9,881 nt of DNA, from NCBI GenBank assembly GCA_029858165.1, contig JAOUFO010000043.1:1-9881 (forward strand), given 5' to 3'. Under the pieces are notes generated by a model, which saw nothing but the letters and a program-made list of their open reading frames with translations, was not told the origin of the DNA and ran no database searches. Within the stretch, counting starts at the first letter, position 1, and each line of letters opens with the position of its first letter. Positions 1 through 7,087 of this stretch are shown one piece after another. Source of the stretch: Deltaproteobacteria bacterium (GTDB taxonomy: Bacteria > SAR324 > JACQKK01). The position numbers were made by a program, and so were the translations under genes.

Positions 1-998
1 GGGGTCAACCACAGGGATTCCAGGACCAACACCTTATTGGCGTGCAAGGCAAGTTGGTCCCGCACATCCAGCACCGCCCGGTGGCATGTTTCCGCCCGCC
101 GGGGGGGCAGGTGGGGCAGCCATTGGCGCAGAGCGGGGGATTTGTCCCGGTTGATCAGGTGGGTTTCATCCGCCCCCCCGCCCAGCAGGGCCAGATCATG
201 AAACCAGGTTTCCAAGGCTTCCAGCACAAAATCCAGGTCTTCCGAATTGGCCCAACGGGTGATCCGGTTGTACACCTGCTCAAAGGCCATGTCGGTCAGC
301 CGTTCCAGGCTGTGGATCAGATCATCCCGCAGGGCCAGCAGCCGCCCGGCGTTTTCGCGCAGTTCGGGCCGCAGGCGCCCCTGGCAAAACCGCAGGGCAA
401 ATTCCAGTTCCTCCCCCTTCAGGCGGTGGTCCGCCTCAAGGGCTTTGGCCAGCACACTTCTGGGCAACAGATGAAACCGCACCGGCATACAGCGGGAAAG
501 GATGGTTTCCGGCAGCCGGGTGGGAAACCCGGTGACCAGGATGATCAGGGTATCCGCCGGGGGTTCCTCCAGGGTTTTTAAAAAAGCGTTGGCCGCCTGG
601 GGGTTCATCCGTTCCGCGTCATCCACGATGATCACCCGTTTGGCCGCCGAAAAGGGGTTCATGGTCAGCCTGTCGGTAATGGCCCGGATCTGGTCAATTT
701 TGATGAACTGGCCGTCGGCGGACACCAGTTCCACATCCGGGTGGACCCCTTCAGATATTTTGCGGCAGGCAGGGCAGGCTCCGCAGCCATCCCACCCGGA
801 GCCATCCTCCGGGGATTCCGCCGGGGGATGGGTCGGATTTTCGCAGTTGAGGGCCGCCGCCAGAGCCAGGGCCGCCTTGCGTTTGCCCACATGGGACGGC
901 CCATGAAACAACAACCCCGACGGCACCCGCCCCCCCTGGGCCATCCGGCGCAGAAAGGCCAGAGCCAATGGCTGCCCTTCTATGGATGAAAAACGCAT
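1..998 (-). CDS. holB: DNA polymerase III subunit delta prime (clamp loader), C-terminal end cut by window edge
   Basis: Clamp-loader subunit that helps load the beta sliding clamp during replication. The minus-strand frame from ATG 996-998 stays open for 332 codons to the left edge, so only the last residues and the stop are missing (delta prime is usually about 330 aa). Visible: a Walker-A-like loop GPSHVGKR (residues 33-40) in which Ser/Thr is replaced by Arg, a degenerate form as expected for delta prime; zinc-module cysteines C52 and C72/C75/C78 (CGACPAC); VDDAERMN (125-132); LEEPP (143-147); and the clamp-loader SRC motif (168-170). The C-terminus reads ANKVLVLESLWLT. The start is supported by AAGG 7 nt upstream. 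It lies 35 nt after tmk, a common pairing, and is the last gene of the minus-strand run in view. DnaX (tau/gamma) is the main alternative, but the size and the weak P-loop favour HolB. Confidence 0.88.
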   Translation of the reverse strand, partial: MRFSSIEGQPLALAFLRRMAQGGRVPSGLLFHGPSHVGKRKAALALAAALNCENPTHPPAESPEDGSGWDGCGACPACRKISEGVHPDVELVSADGQFIKIDQIRAITDRLTMNPFSAAKRVIIVDDAERMNPQAANAFLKTLEEPPADTLIILVTGFPTRLPETILSRCMPVRFHLLPRSVLAKALEADHRLKGEELEFALRFCQGRLRPELRENAGRLLALRDDLIHSLERLTDMAFEQVYNRITRWANSEDLDFVLEALETWFHDLALLGGGADETHLINRDKSPALRQWLPHLPPRRAETCHRAVLDVRDQLALHANKVLVLESLWLT

Positions 999-1033
999 AC
1001 CAGAACCTTGGGGGAATTGAAGATGTTTGGGTT

Positions 1034-1717
1034 TTAAAAACCGGGCATCCGGGTTGCCAGGGCCGTCAGCAACTCCCCGGCAACGGCCTCTGCGGGTTGG
1101 GCGGCATCCACCCGCAAAATGCGGTCCGGGTGGAGTTGGGCCAATTCCCGGTACCCTGCCTGCACCCTGGCCATAAACCCCTCCCTTTCGGTTTCCAGCC
1201 GCCCTTCATCCCCCCCGTTGGTTTGGCCCAGCCGTTTATCCCGCAGGGCCATCCGGGCCATGGATTGCTCCAAAGGCATGTCCAGCCAAAAAGTGATGTC
1301 CGGCGGGGTGGAATCAATTTCCGCCCCCAGAAAATCCTTCAGCGGAGTCATATCCAATCCCCGGGCGTATTGCTGATAGGCCAGGGTGGCGTCATGGTAT
1401 CGGTCGCAAAGCACCACCTCTCCCCGGGCCAGGGCGGGGCGGATCACCTGGGTCAGGTGTTGCACCCGGTCCGCCAAAAACAAAAGCAGTTCCGTTACCG
1501 GCACCATATCCCGGCTGTCCGGATGCAACAACACCTCCCGCAAACGGCTCCCGATCAGGGTGCCTCCCGGCTCTCTGGTGGAGCATACGGTATGGCCCCG
1601 GCTGACAAGAGAACGGGCCAGCAATTGGGCCTGGGTGGATTTTCCCGTGCCGTCTATCCCCTCCAACGTGATGAAATAACCCCTTTTGCCGCCGGAGACG
1701 TCCATTGTGTGTTTCAT
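1034..1717 (-). CDS. tmk: thymidylate kinase (dTMP kinase)
   Basis: Phosphorylates dTMP to dTDP with ATP in the cytoplasm, an essential step of dTTP synthesis. The product is 227 aa from the chosen start, against about 210 for the family. Motifs: P-loop GIDGTGKS (20-27), the substrate-binding TREPGGT (47-53), DRYHDATLAYQ (105-115) equivalent to the family DRY motif, and an arginine-containing LID region around 148-170 (RDKRLGQTNGGDEGR). The frame is open further upstream to an ATG at 1828 that overlaps the stop of the ccmI-like gene as ATGA. That start would add 37 residues (MTLLGAVQAG...) unlike any Tmk N-terminus, encoded by AT-rich DNA, so 1717 was preferred. ATG 1705 (MDVSGG) is also possible. 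None of these starts has a strong Shine-Dalgarno. It lies directly upstream of holB. Confidence 0.93.
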   Translation of the reverse strand: MKHTMDVSGGKRGYFITLEGIDGTGKSTQAQLLARSLVSRGHTVCSTREPGGTLIGSRLREVLLHPDSRDMVPVTELLLFLADRVQHLTQVIRPALARGEVVLCDRYHDATLAYQQYARGLDMTPLKDFLGAEIDSTPPDITFWLDMPLEQSMARMALRDKRLGQTNGGDEGRLETEREGFMARVQAGYRELAQLHPDRILRVDAAQPAEAVAGELLTALATRMPGF

Positions 1718-1761
1718 GTTGTTATACCCACAAGAAACAGAAAAGTTTATCAAGGAAAAAA

Positions 1762-1773
1762 GGATGCGCATCC
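1762..1773 (-). terminator. possible weak intrinsic terminator or attenuator between ccmI-like gene and tmk
   Basis: A perfect 12-nt palindrome (GGATGCGCATCC) is followed on the transcribed minus strand by six T residues (positions 1761-1756). As a hairpin only about four base pairs can form around a GCGC loop, so it would be a weak terminator at best. It sits in the 107-nt spacer before the preferred tmk start, in DNA richer in A+T than its surroundings. It might lower read-through from the ccm genes into tmk-holB. This is inference from the sequence pattern only. Confidence 0.25.
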
Positions 1774-1824
1774 AATCTGCGGACAGGCGGCCAAGTGGCC
1801 CGGCCTGCACAGCCCCCAGGAGGG

Positions 1825-2085
1825 TCATTTTTCTATGGTTTTGAGGTAGCGGAGTTGGAAGGTTTGTTTTTGGCGGGTGTAGTCTTCCAGGGAAATTTTC
1901 CCGGTTTGATAGTCGGTTTCAACTTCGCTGAGGGCATCCAGCAGCCCGTCCCGTTCGTTAAACTCCTCCTTGGGGGGGGCGGGTTCCACAAACAGACGGG
2001 GCTGACCCTTCAGCAGGGGCCAGGCGATCAACAACCCCGCTCCCGATAAAAACACCAAAGCGGCCAGCAGAATTCCGATGGTCAT
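1825..2085 (-). CDS. short CcmI-like cytochrome c biogenesis protein (N-terminal domain only)
   Basis: An 86-aa protein with one N-terminal membrane segment (about residues 3-24, LLAALVFLSGAGLLIAWPLL) and a short charged, probably helical tail. The tail contains the LxEvExDYxTGKISLEDY pattern (52-69), which resembles the N-terminal region of CcmI, the apocytochrome chaperone of System I. Full CcmI proteins continue into a periplasmic TPR domain; this one stops at TGA 1825-1827, so that domain is absent. It starts 1 nt after the ccmH stop, with the purine-rich AAGAGGGG upstream, so translation is probably coupled. Its stop overlaps a possible upstream tmk ATG. In many bacteria CcmH and CcmI are fused or adjacent, which supports the call. 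I leave the symbol blank because only the N-terminal domain is present. Confidence 0.7.
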   Translation of the reverse strand: MTIGILLAALVFLSGAGLLIAWPLLKGQPRLFVEPAPPKEEFNERDGLLDALSEVETDYQTGKISLEDYTRQKQTFQLRYLKTIEK

Positions 2086-2086
2086 G

Positions 2087-2575
2087 TCACAACCCCTCTT
2101 CGTAACGTTTTAAATCCCGTTCAATCCGTTTGATTTGCTCGGGTGTCAGCGTTTCCTCCCCGGAGGGGGCGGCTTCCCCGGACCGTTTCTGGTTTTTGGC
2201 CAGCCGAAAAAACAGCAACAACCCCCCCAGGGCCAACCCTCCCACCGGCAGCCACCACACCAGCAGCCCCACCCCCTGTTTTTTGGGGGATCGCAGGATG
2301 AATTCTCCATATCGGGATTCAAAATAGGCCAGGATTTCCTCCTGGGATTGGCCTTCCCGCACCATGGAGCGCACTTTGTCCCGCATCTGAGCCGAAAACA
2401 GCGCCTCGGAATCCTTTACCGACAGGGCCTGGCAGGTGGGACAGCGCAATTCGGCGGAAATGGTCTGCACCCTGGCTTCCACCTCCTCCTCGGATAAAGC
2501 CGGGGCCTGCCCCCGGCTCCACAGCACCAACAGCAGGGTTAAAACCACAAACGGTTTGTAAGGGAGTCTGATCAT
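2087..2575 (-). CDS. ccmH: cytochrome c-type biogenesis protein CcmH
   Basis: Membrane-anchored thiol-disulphide protein that keeps apocytochrome CXXCH cysteines reduced for haem ligation. It has 162 aa: an N-terminal signal or anchor segment (about 8-27), then the periplasmic domain with the diagnostic LRCPTCQ motif (C45, C48), the conserved region SVKDSEA, an ILAYFESRYGEFIL segment (81-94), a second membrane helix (about 102-123, GVGLLVWWLPVGG...) and a charged cytoplasmic tail. This matches the short CcmH family (CcmH/CycL/NrfF) rather than the E. coli CcmH-CcmI fusion. Its ATG overlaps the ccmG stop (ATGA, 2572-2575) and it lies 1 nt before the CcmI-like gene, so all three are probably translationally coupled. 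Confidence 0.93.
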   Translation of the reverse strand: MIRLPYKPFVVLTLLLVLWSRGQAPALSEEEVEARVQTISAELRCPTCQALSVKDSEALFSAQMRDKVRSMVREGQSQEEILAYFESRYGEFILRSPKKQGVGLLVWWLPVGGLALGGLLLFFRLAKNQKRSGEAAPSGEETLTPEQIKRIERDLKRYEEGL

Positions 2576-3126
2576 GGTTTGTCCCCGCCGGGCTGTCCGG
2601 CCAGTTTTTGGATGGCCTTTTGGATGGATTCGGGGGTGATGGCGCCAATCACTTTGTGGCGGATGATCCCCAGGCGGTCAATAAAAAAGGTTTCTGGCGC
2701 CCCATACACCCCGTAACTGATGGCGATATCCCCCTCTTTGTCATCCAGCCCCAGGGGGTATTTTTTACCAAACCGCTTGGCGAATTCCAGGGCTTTTTCC
2801 GGGGTGTCGTTCATGGCGATGCCCACCACCCGGACCATTTTCTTTTTCTGGTCAAATTCCTCATAGGCCGCCTGAAGCACCGCCGCTTCCTCCATACAGG
2901 CGGCACACCAGGACCCCCAGAAGTTCAGCACCACCGGAGTGCCCTTCAAGGCCTCCAGCGACATCCGTCCTTCTCCCCGCAACCCGGTGATCTCCCAGGG
3001 GGGGGCAGGCTGGTTGATCAAAGGGGATTGGACCGTATAGGGGTCCTGCTTAAATCCCACAACAAACAAAACCACCAAGCCGCCAATGGCCCCCATCACC
3101 ACCCAGAATTTCCAATTTTTCAACAT
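2572..3126 (-). CDS. ccmG: CcmG/DsbE thioredoxin-like thiol:disulphide oxidoreductase (TlpA-like)
   Basis: Periplasmic, membrane-tethered reductant of the CcmH/apocytochrome thiols; it receives electrons from CcdA or DsbD. It has 184 aa: an N-terminal membrane anchor (about 7-25), a thioredoxin fold beginning near LINQPAPPWEI (36-46), the active site GSWCAAC (C74, C77), and the cis-proline loop GVYGAPETFFID (P144), the GVxGxPETF form typical of CcmG. A G8 run (2998-3005) encodes the Ala-Pro-Pro stretch near residue 42. It overlaps ccmH by 4 nt. The ATG at 3126 follows an in-frame TGA, so the start is well bounded; GGAGG lies 13 nt upstream, further than ideal. A general TlpA-family reductase is the alternative, but context and motif favour CcmG. 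Confidence 0.92.
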   Translation of the reverse strand: MLKNWKFWVVMGAIGGLVVLFVVGFKQDPYTVQSPLINQPAPPWEITGLRGEGRMSLEALKGTPVVLNFWGSWCAACMEEAAVLQAAYEEFDQKKKMVRVVGIAMNDTPEKALEFAKRFGKKYPLGLDDKEGDIAISYGVYGAPETFFIDRLGIIRHKVIGAITPESIQKAIQKLAGQPGGDKP

Positions 3127-3184
3127 CGTCTTTTGTCAACCTCCGCCCATTGGATGAACCCTCTGCAACCTTGTTTTTTCCCGA

Positions 3185-3201
3185 TAACCAGCCCGTGGTT
3201 A
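3185..3201 (-). other. intercistronic hairpin at the end of the unknown membrane-protein gene
   Basis: A perfect inverted repeat TAACCA-GCCCG-TGGTTA (6-bp stem, 5-nt loop). On the minus strand it includes the TAA stop of the 169-aa membrane protein and precedes ccmG. No T-tract follows in the transcribed direction, so it does not look like a terminator. It could be an mRNA stability or processing element, but a chance stem of this size is possible. Confidence 0.3.
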
Positions 3202-3708
3202 CCCCTGCGTCGCATCCCTCCCGGTAAAATACCCCCGTTGCCAAACCAGAATTCCGGCCATGGCCGCCAGCACCCCCAGGCTAAGCCAAAACAATGCCTC
3301 CATCACCTGCGGGTTCATCAGCAGCCCAACCAGGTCCTCGTTTTGACTTAAATACCGCACCTCCCGGCTGGATTGGTAGGCCTCAGCCGCCAATTCCGGG
3401 TTGCGGGCCGCCAGCAGAAAACCAAGGGCATTCACCGCGCCATCCAGCCCCAGATATCCCAGCCCGGCCCAAACACCCCAGGGGCGGGGCCGCCAAAAAC
3501 AGTACAGCAGCAAGGCCGCCAGCACCGCCAACAGGGTGGCGGCGGATTCAAAGGCCCACCCCAGTCCGATGTGGTCCCACAAAATGTAATCGGTGACCGT
3601 CGCGCCTCTAAACAAGATTTCAATGTCCTTGGCCCCGGCCCATAAAAAAAAAGCCAACAGAATGTAAATGGCCGGATGGGCCTGGGACAAGGGATTTTTC
3701 TTCTCCAT
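3199..3708 (-). CDS. unrecognised four-helix membrane protein inside the ccm operon
   Basis: I do not recognise the family. The 169-aa product has four likely membrane segments: about residues 12-26 (PAIYILLAFFLWAGA), 47-71, 78-101 and 136-156. A loop of about 35 residues separates helices 3 and 4 (AARNPELAAEAYQSSREVRY...). Tryptophans are frequent near the membrane borders, and H11 and H46 are possible ligands, but there is no CXXC, CXXCH, Walker or WWD motif. The start is supported by AAGG 6 nt before the ATG. It lies between ccmF (72 nt) and ccmG (72 nt), on the same strand and with similar base composition, so it is probably co-transcribed and may act in haem or redox handling at the membrane. 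That role is inferred from position alone. It is too short, with too few helices, for CcmB. Confidence 0.8.
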   Translation of the reverse strand: MEKKNPLSQAHPAIYILLAFFLWAGAKDIEILFRGATVTDYILWDHIGLGWAFESAATLLAVLAALLLYCFWRPRPWGVWAGLGYLGLDGAVNALGFLLAARNPELAAEAYQSSREVRYLSQNEDLVGLLMNPQVMEALFWLSLGVLAAMAGILVWQRGYFTGRDATQG

Positions 3709-3780
3709 CAGGGGCCTTCATGGATATTGTTTCCGGCAGCCGCCTTGATGCCCTGCATCGCTCCCGGATGGAAAAGCCGC

Positions 3781-5742
3781 TTAGACCACAGGGGTTGTCC
3801 TTAAGGTCTTGGGCCGGTAAAACACCGCAATCAGATACCCCAGGGTAAACAGGGGCAATCCCATCCACGCCCACACCACCAACGGGTTGACCAACACCCT
3901 TAAGGTGACGGAGCCATCCGGGTTTTCGCTGGCCAGGGCCATATAAAAATCATGCTCCAGGTTGCGGTATATATCCACCTCGGTCAAGGGCTGGGGGCGG
4001 GTGGGATAATAACTGGCGGCGGGGCGCATTTCCCGCACCATTTCCCCGTTGCGGTACAGGTCCACCTGGGCCACCCTCAAATCGGCATTTCCTTTTTTGT
4101 CATCGGTCATCCCCTTGTACAACAGCTTGTACTCCCCCACCGTGGAGGTTTCTCCGGGTTTCAGGGTCATATTGTACTCCGTGGCAAAAAAGTTGCCCGC
4201 CAACCCGATGAACATAAACACCATCCCCAGATGGACCACCATCCCGCCATAGCGCTGCTTGTTGCGCCCGATGGTGGAAAGGGCCGCCATCAACACCGCC
4301 CCCCCGCCCTGACTTTGGCGCACCCGGACCGCCCGGGTGAAATCCATCACCATCACCGTCAGGGTGAATCCGGCGGAGCCGAAGATGATCAGCCCCCAGA
4401 TATGCTCCACCCCCGCCAGCAACGCCGCCAAAAACCCGGAGGCCACCCCCATCACCACCGGAAGACGAAAGTTCTTCAGCAGAAAGTCCCAACTGGATTG
4501 CCGCCAGGCGATCAGGGTGCACACCCCGATCAGCAACAGCAGCAAAGACCCCATGGGAGTGACCAGGGTGTTGAAAAACGGGGCCTGAATGGAAAGCTTG
4601 GTGCCCCGGATGCCCTCGGCCAGAATGGGAAACACGGTTCCCAAAAACACCGTGAAGGCGATCCCGATAAACAACAGATTGTTCAACAGAAAGGTGGCTT
4701 CTTTGCTGAGGAGTTTATCCGCGGTATGGCGGGATTCCAGCATCTTGATCCGCTTGAACATCAAGGCGAATGCCCCGGTCAGCATGATGGCCAGAAACAC
4801 CAAAAAGGCAGGCCCCACCTCTGATTGGGCGAAGGCGTGAACCGAATTCAACACCCCGGAGCGCACAATAAAGGTGCCCAGAATGGAAAGCCCGAAGGTA
4901 AGGATGATCAGGGACATGTTCCACACCTTCATCATGTTCCGTTTTTCCTGGATCATGATGGAATGGAGAAAGGCGGTGGCGGTAAGCCAGGGCAGAAACG
5001 CGGCGTTTTCCACCGGGTCCCAGGCCCAATACCCCCCCCAGCCAAGCTCTTCATAGGCCCATTCCCCCCCCAGCATCTGGCCCATGGTTAAAAAATACCA
5101 GGCGGTCAGGGTCCAGCGGCGGGTGGTGACCACCCATTCATTGTTCAGCCGCCCGGTGACCAGACTGGCCATGGCAAAGGCGAAAGGGATGGACAGGCCG
5201 ATATACCCCAGATACAGCGCGGGGGGGTGAATGGCCATGGCCGGATGCTGCAACAGGGGGTTCAGCCCGCGGCCCGTATCCGGGATGGGAAATTGGGTGG
5301 CCAGGGGGTTGGAATAGGTGCTCAGCAGCCCCAGCAAAAACACATGAATCAGGTTGAGAGTCACCAATACCCAGGGAAGCAGCTCCCGATTGGTGGATTG
5401 ATAGCGGAAGGCGACAAACACGGTGTAGCCCGCCAACACCAGGTCCCAAAACAGAAGGGAGCCGTCCATCCCCCCCCAAAAGGCGGTGATTTTGTAAAAC
5501 AGGGGCAGATCCGGGCTGGAATTTTCAAACACAAACCGGACCGAAAAATCATCCGCCAAAAAGGCCCTGAGCAAAATAACGCTGGCCAGAAACACAAAAA
5601 CAAAATTCACCGCGGCGGAAAGCTGAGCGGACCGCACCAGATTCCAGTTGTTGCGCCAGGCGCCCAACGCGGGGGCCGCCACCCCGAACAGGGATACAGC
5701 CAGGGCTGCCGTGATGAACACATAACCGATGGAATTGACCAT
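3781..5742 (-). CDS. ccmF: haem lyase subunit CcmF
   Basis: Large polytopic membrane protein that takes haem from holo-CcmE and ligates it to apocytochrome c. It has 653 aa, the usual length. Key parts are all visible: QHPAMAIHPPALY with H166 and H172, the tryptophan-rich WWD segment WGGYWAWDPVENAAFLPWL (235-253), H260 just after it, SVHAF (H302), and RYGGMVVHLGM (H504). H172, H260, H302 and H504 match the two periplasmic and two transmembrane haem-ligand histidines known for CcmF. The C-terminal part has a large periplasmic domain (about 520-620) and a last helix (about 622-643). NrfE, the nitrite-reductase-specific paralogue, is the alternative, but the full ccm context favours CcmF. Start ATG 5742 has only a weak purine stretch (AAAAGA) upstream. 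It lies 98 nt after ccmE. Confidence 0.96.
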   Translation of the reverse strand: MVNSIGYVFITAALAVSLFGVAAPALGAWRNNWNLVRSAQLSAAVNFVFVFLASVILLRAFLADDFSVRFVFENSSPDLPLFYKITAFWGGMDGSLLFWDLVLAGYTVFVAFRYQSTNRELLPWVLVTLNLIHVFLLGLLSTYSNPLATQFPIPDTGRGLNPLLQHPAMAIHPPALYLGYIGLSIPFAFAMASLVTGRLNNEWVVTTRRWTLTAWYFLTMGQMLGGEWAYEELGWGGYWAWDPVENAAFLPWLTATAFLHSIMIQEKRNMMKVWNMSLIILTFGLSILGTFIVRSGVLNSVHAFAQSEVGPAFLVFLAIMLTGAFALMFKRIKMLESRHTADKLLSKEATFLLNNLLFIGIAFTVFLGTVFPILAEGIRGTKLSIQAPFFNTLVTPMGSLLLLLIGVCTLIAWRQSSWDFLLKNFRLPVVMGVASGFLAALLAGVEHIWGLIIFGSAGFTLTVMVMDFTRAVRVRQSQGGGAVLMAALSTIGRNKQRYGGMVVHLGMVFMFIGLAGNFFATEYNMTLKPGETSTVGEYKLLYKGMTDDKKGNADLRVAQVDLYRNGEMVREMRPAASYYPTRPQPLTEVDIYRNLEHDFYMALASENPDGSVTLRVLVNPLVVWAWMGLPLFTLGYLIAVFYRPKTLRTTPVV

Positions 5743-5787
5743 AAGTCTTTTGCCGGAGTTAAAAGGAAATCACAAACTGCGTAAAGG

Positions 5788-5817
5788 GAGGCCGGGGTTT
5801 TCAACAACCCGCCCCTC
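5788..5817 (-). other. imperfect hairpin in the ccmE-ccmF spacer
   Basis: Two nested inverted repeats, GAGG/CCTC (outer) and GGGTT/AACCC (inner, 6-nt loop), are separated by a 3x3 mismatched internal loop. It sits in the 98-nt spacer between ccmE and ccmF. There is no T-tract, so it is not a typical terminator. It might influence relative expression of ccmE and ccmF, or be incidental. Confidence 0.25.
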
Positions 5818-5840
5818 TGGGATGAAACCTGGGTGGCTGA

Positions 5841-6275
5841 TTATTTCATCAGGGATTGGTAGGTTTTGTCCCGTTGCCCTTTTTTGGCCTCCTCCACCCG
5901 GTATTCCTCGCTGTGTTTCACCAAAACCTCCTGGGCCACAAACACCCCGTCCGCCCCCAGGCGGCCTTCCACCACCACCCCCTGGCCTTCCTTGAACATA
6001 TCCGGTTTCACCCCATCGTAAACCACCGGAATAGAGGCTTGGGAATCCTCTGTCACCCGAAAAGACAGCCGGACAGCATCCGGGTTCCAGGTTACAGAAT
6101 CCGGCTGCACCAGGGCGCCGATACGGATGGTTTTGTTCCTGAAATTTTCGGGGGCGGCGATCACCTCCCCGGGGGTTTGGTAATACACCGTGGTTTGCAG
6201 CCCTTGGTACAGCACGCCGCCGATAATGGCCAGCACCGCTCCTGCCGCGATCATGTATTGGATTTTCTTGCTCAT
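5841..6275 (-). CDS. ccmE: periplasmic haem chaperone CcmE
   Basis: Binds haem covalently through a histidine and shuttles it from CcmC to CcmF. From the chosen ATG the product is 144 aa: an N-terminal membrane anchor (about 7-26), a periplasmic OB-fold domain with the family landmarks YYQTPGEV (31-38), FRVTED (72-77), IPVVYDGVKPDMFKEGQ (82-98) and VVVEGRL (100-106), and the haem-attachment motif VKHSEEYR with H121 and Y125 (HxxxY). The histidine form is the classical one; some sulphate reducers carry CxxxY instead. The frame is open upstream to ATG 6302 and GTG 6347. 6275 was chosen because the membrane anchor follows it at the usual distance; its GGAG is only 2 nt away, so the start is uncertain by 9 or 24 codons. 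Confidence 0.93.
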   Translation of the reverse strand: MSKKIQYMIAAGAVLAIIGGVLYQGLQTTVYYQTPGEVIAAPENFRNKTIRIGALVQPDSVTWNPDAVRLSFRVTEDSQASIPVVYDGVKPDMFKEGQGVVVEGRLGADGVFVAQEVLVKHSEEYRVEEAKKGQRDKTYQSLMK

Positions 6276-6412
6276 GGCTCCGTTGGGTTTTTTAGAAAAC
6301 ATGGTTTGAAGGTAAGGGTTCGTTGAAAGAACCGCCCCGGTGAACACCCTGATTGGAGGTGATGAATGACAGGAAGGTTTAAACCGGGCCTAAAAAAAGA
6401 TTGGCGGATCGG

Positions 6413-7087
6413 TTATTGACGGGCGAGTTGTTCGGCCAGTTCTTCCTCCCCGGCTTCCACCCGCAGGCGCAACAGCAGCAAATAGGCAAAAAACACCGCC
6501 ATCAACAAAAATGAGGCGAACAGGGGATACAGCAACACCGGGTCCGCCGCCGGTTTTGCCTCCCCCCCCACGGTCTTCAGCAGGGTGGTGGGCTGGTGCA
6601 GGGTGCGCCACCACTGGACCGACACATGGATTAAAGGGATATCCAGAAAGGCGATGATGCCGATTACCGCGGCCAGACGGGCTTGTTTTTCCCCCGGATG
6701 GGCAAAGGAACGCAGAGTGACATACCCCACATAAATCAAAAAAGCCAGCAGGGTGGTGGTCAGCCGGGCATCCCAGGTCCAATAAGTGCCCCAGGTGGGT
6801 TTGCCCCAGATAGACCCGGAAACCAACGCCATGGCGAAAAACAGCATGGCCAGTTCCGCCGAGCTTTTGGCCAGCCGGTCAAACATCATCTCCCGCTTCC
6901 ACAAATACCCCACCGAACCCAGCACCACCAAAAATGAGGCCAGATAGGCCATCATAATCACCGGCACATGCAGGTACATGATCTTCTGCGAAAACCCCTG
7001 GCTGCTTTCAATGGGGGTGTAGCCGAATATCCATATCCCCAACCCGGAAAATCCGGCCAGAGAAAACCAGCCTAACCATTTGATCAT
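6413..7087 (-). CDS. ccmC: haem exporter/handling protein CcmC
   Basis: Inner-membrane protein that presents haem at the periplasmic face and drives its covalent attachment to CcmE. It has 224 aa with six hydrophobic segments, as expected. The signature is the WWD segment WGKPTWGTYWTWDARLTT (94-111), flanked by the two conserved haem-ligand histidines: H40 in MYLHVPV and H154 in PLIHVSVQWWRTLHQP (151-166). The sixth helix (SFLLMAVFFAYLLLL) precedes an acidic C-terminal tail. The start is well supported by AAGGA about 6 nt before the ATG. It lies 101 nt after ccmA, where ccmB would be expected, and 137 nt before ccmE, where ccmD would be expected. Confidence 0.96.
   Translation of the reverse strand: MIKWLGWFSLAGFSGLGIWIFGYTPIESSQGFSQKIMYLHVPVIMMAYLASFLVVLGSVGYLWKREMMFDRLAKSSAELAMLFFAMALVSGSIWGKPTWGTYWTWDARLTTTLLAFLIYVGYVTLRSFAHPGEKQARLAAVIGIIAFLDIPLIHVSVQWWRTLHQPTTLLKTVGGEAKPAADPVLLYPLFASFLLMAVFFAYLLLLRLRVEAGEEELAEQLARQ

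Noticed and set aside
42..581. Long plus-strand open frames opposite holB and tmk (for example 42-581 and 968-1849)
   Set aside because: They are antisense shadows of high-GC minus-strand genes: Gln/Pro/His-rich, without domains, while the minus strand encodes clear HolB and Tmk.
3708..3758. 16-codon minus-strand ORF (MQGIKAAAGNN...) whose TGA overlaps the ATG of the membrane-protein gene as TGATG
   Set aside because: The coupling geometry is attractive, but it is very short, its GGGAG is only 2 nt from the ATG, and nothing else supports translation.
3952..4824. 290-codon plus-strand open frame within ccmF
   Set aside because: Rich in His, Gln, Pro and Gly, as expected from reverse-strand reading of a GC-rich membrane-protein gene; CcmF motifs on the other strand are unambiguous.
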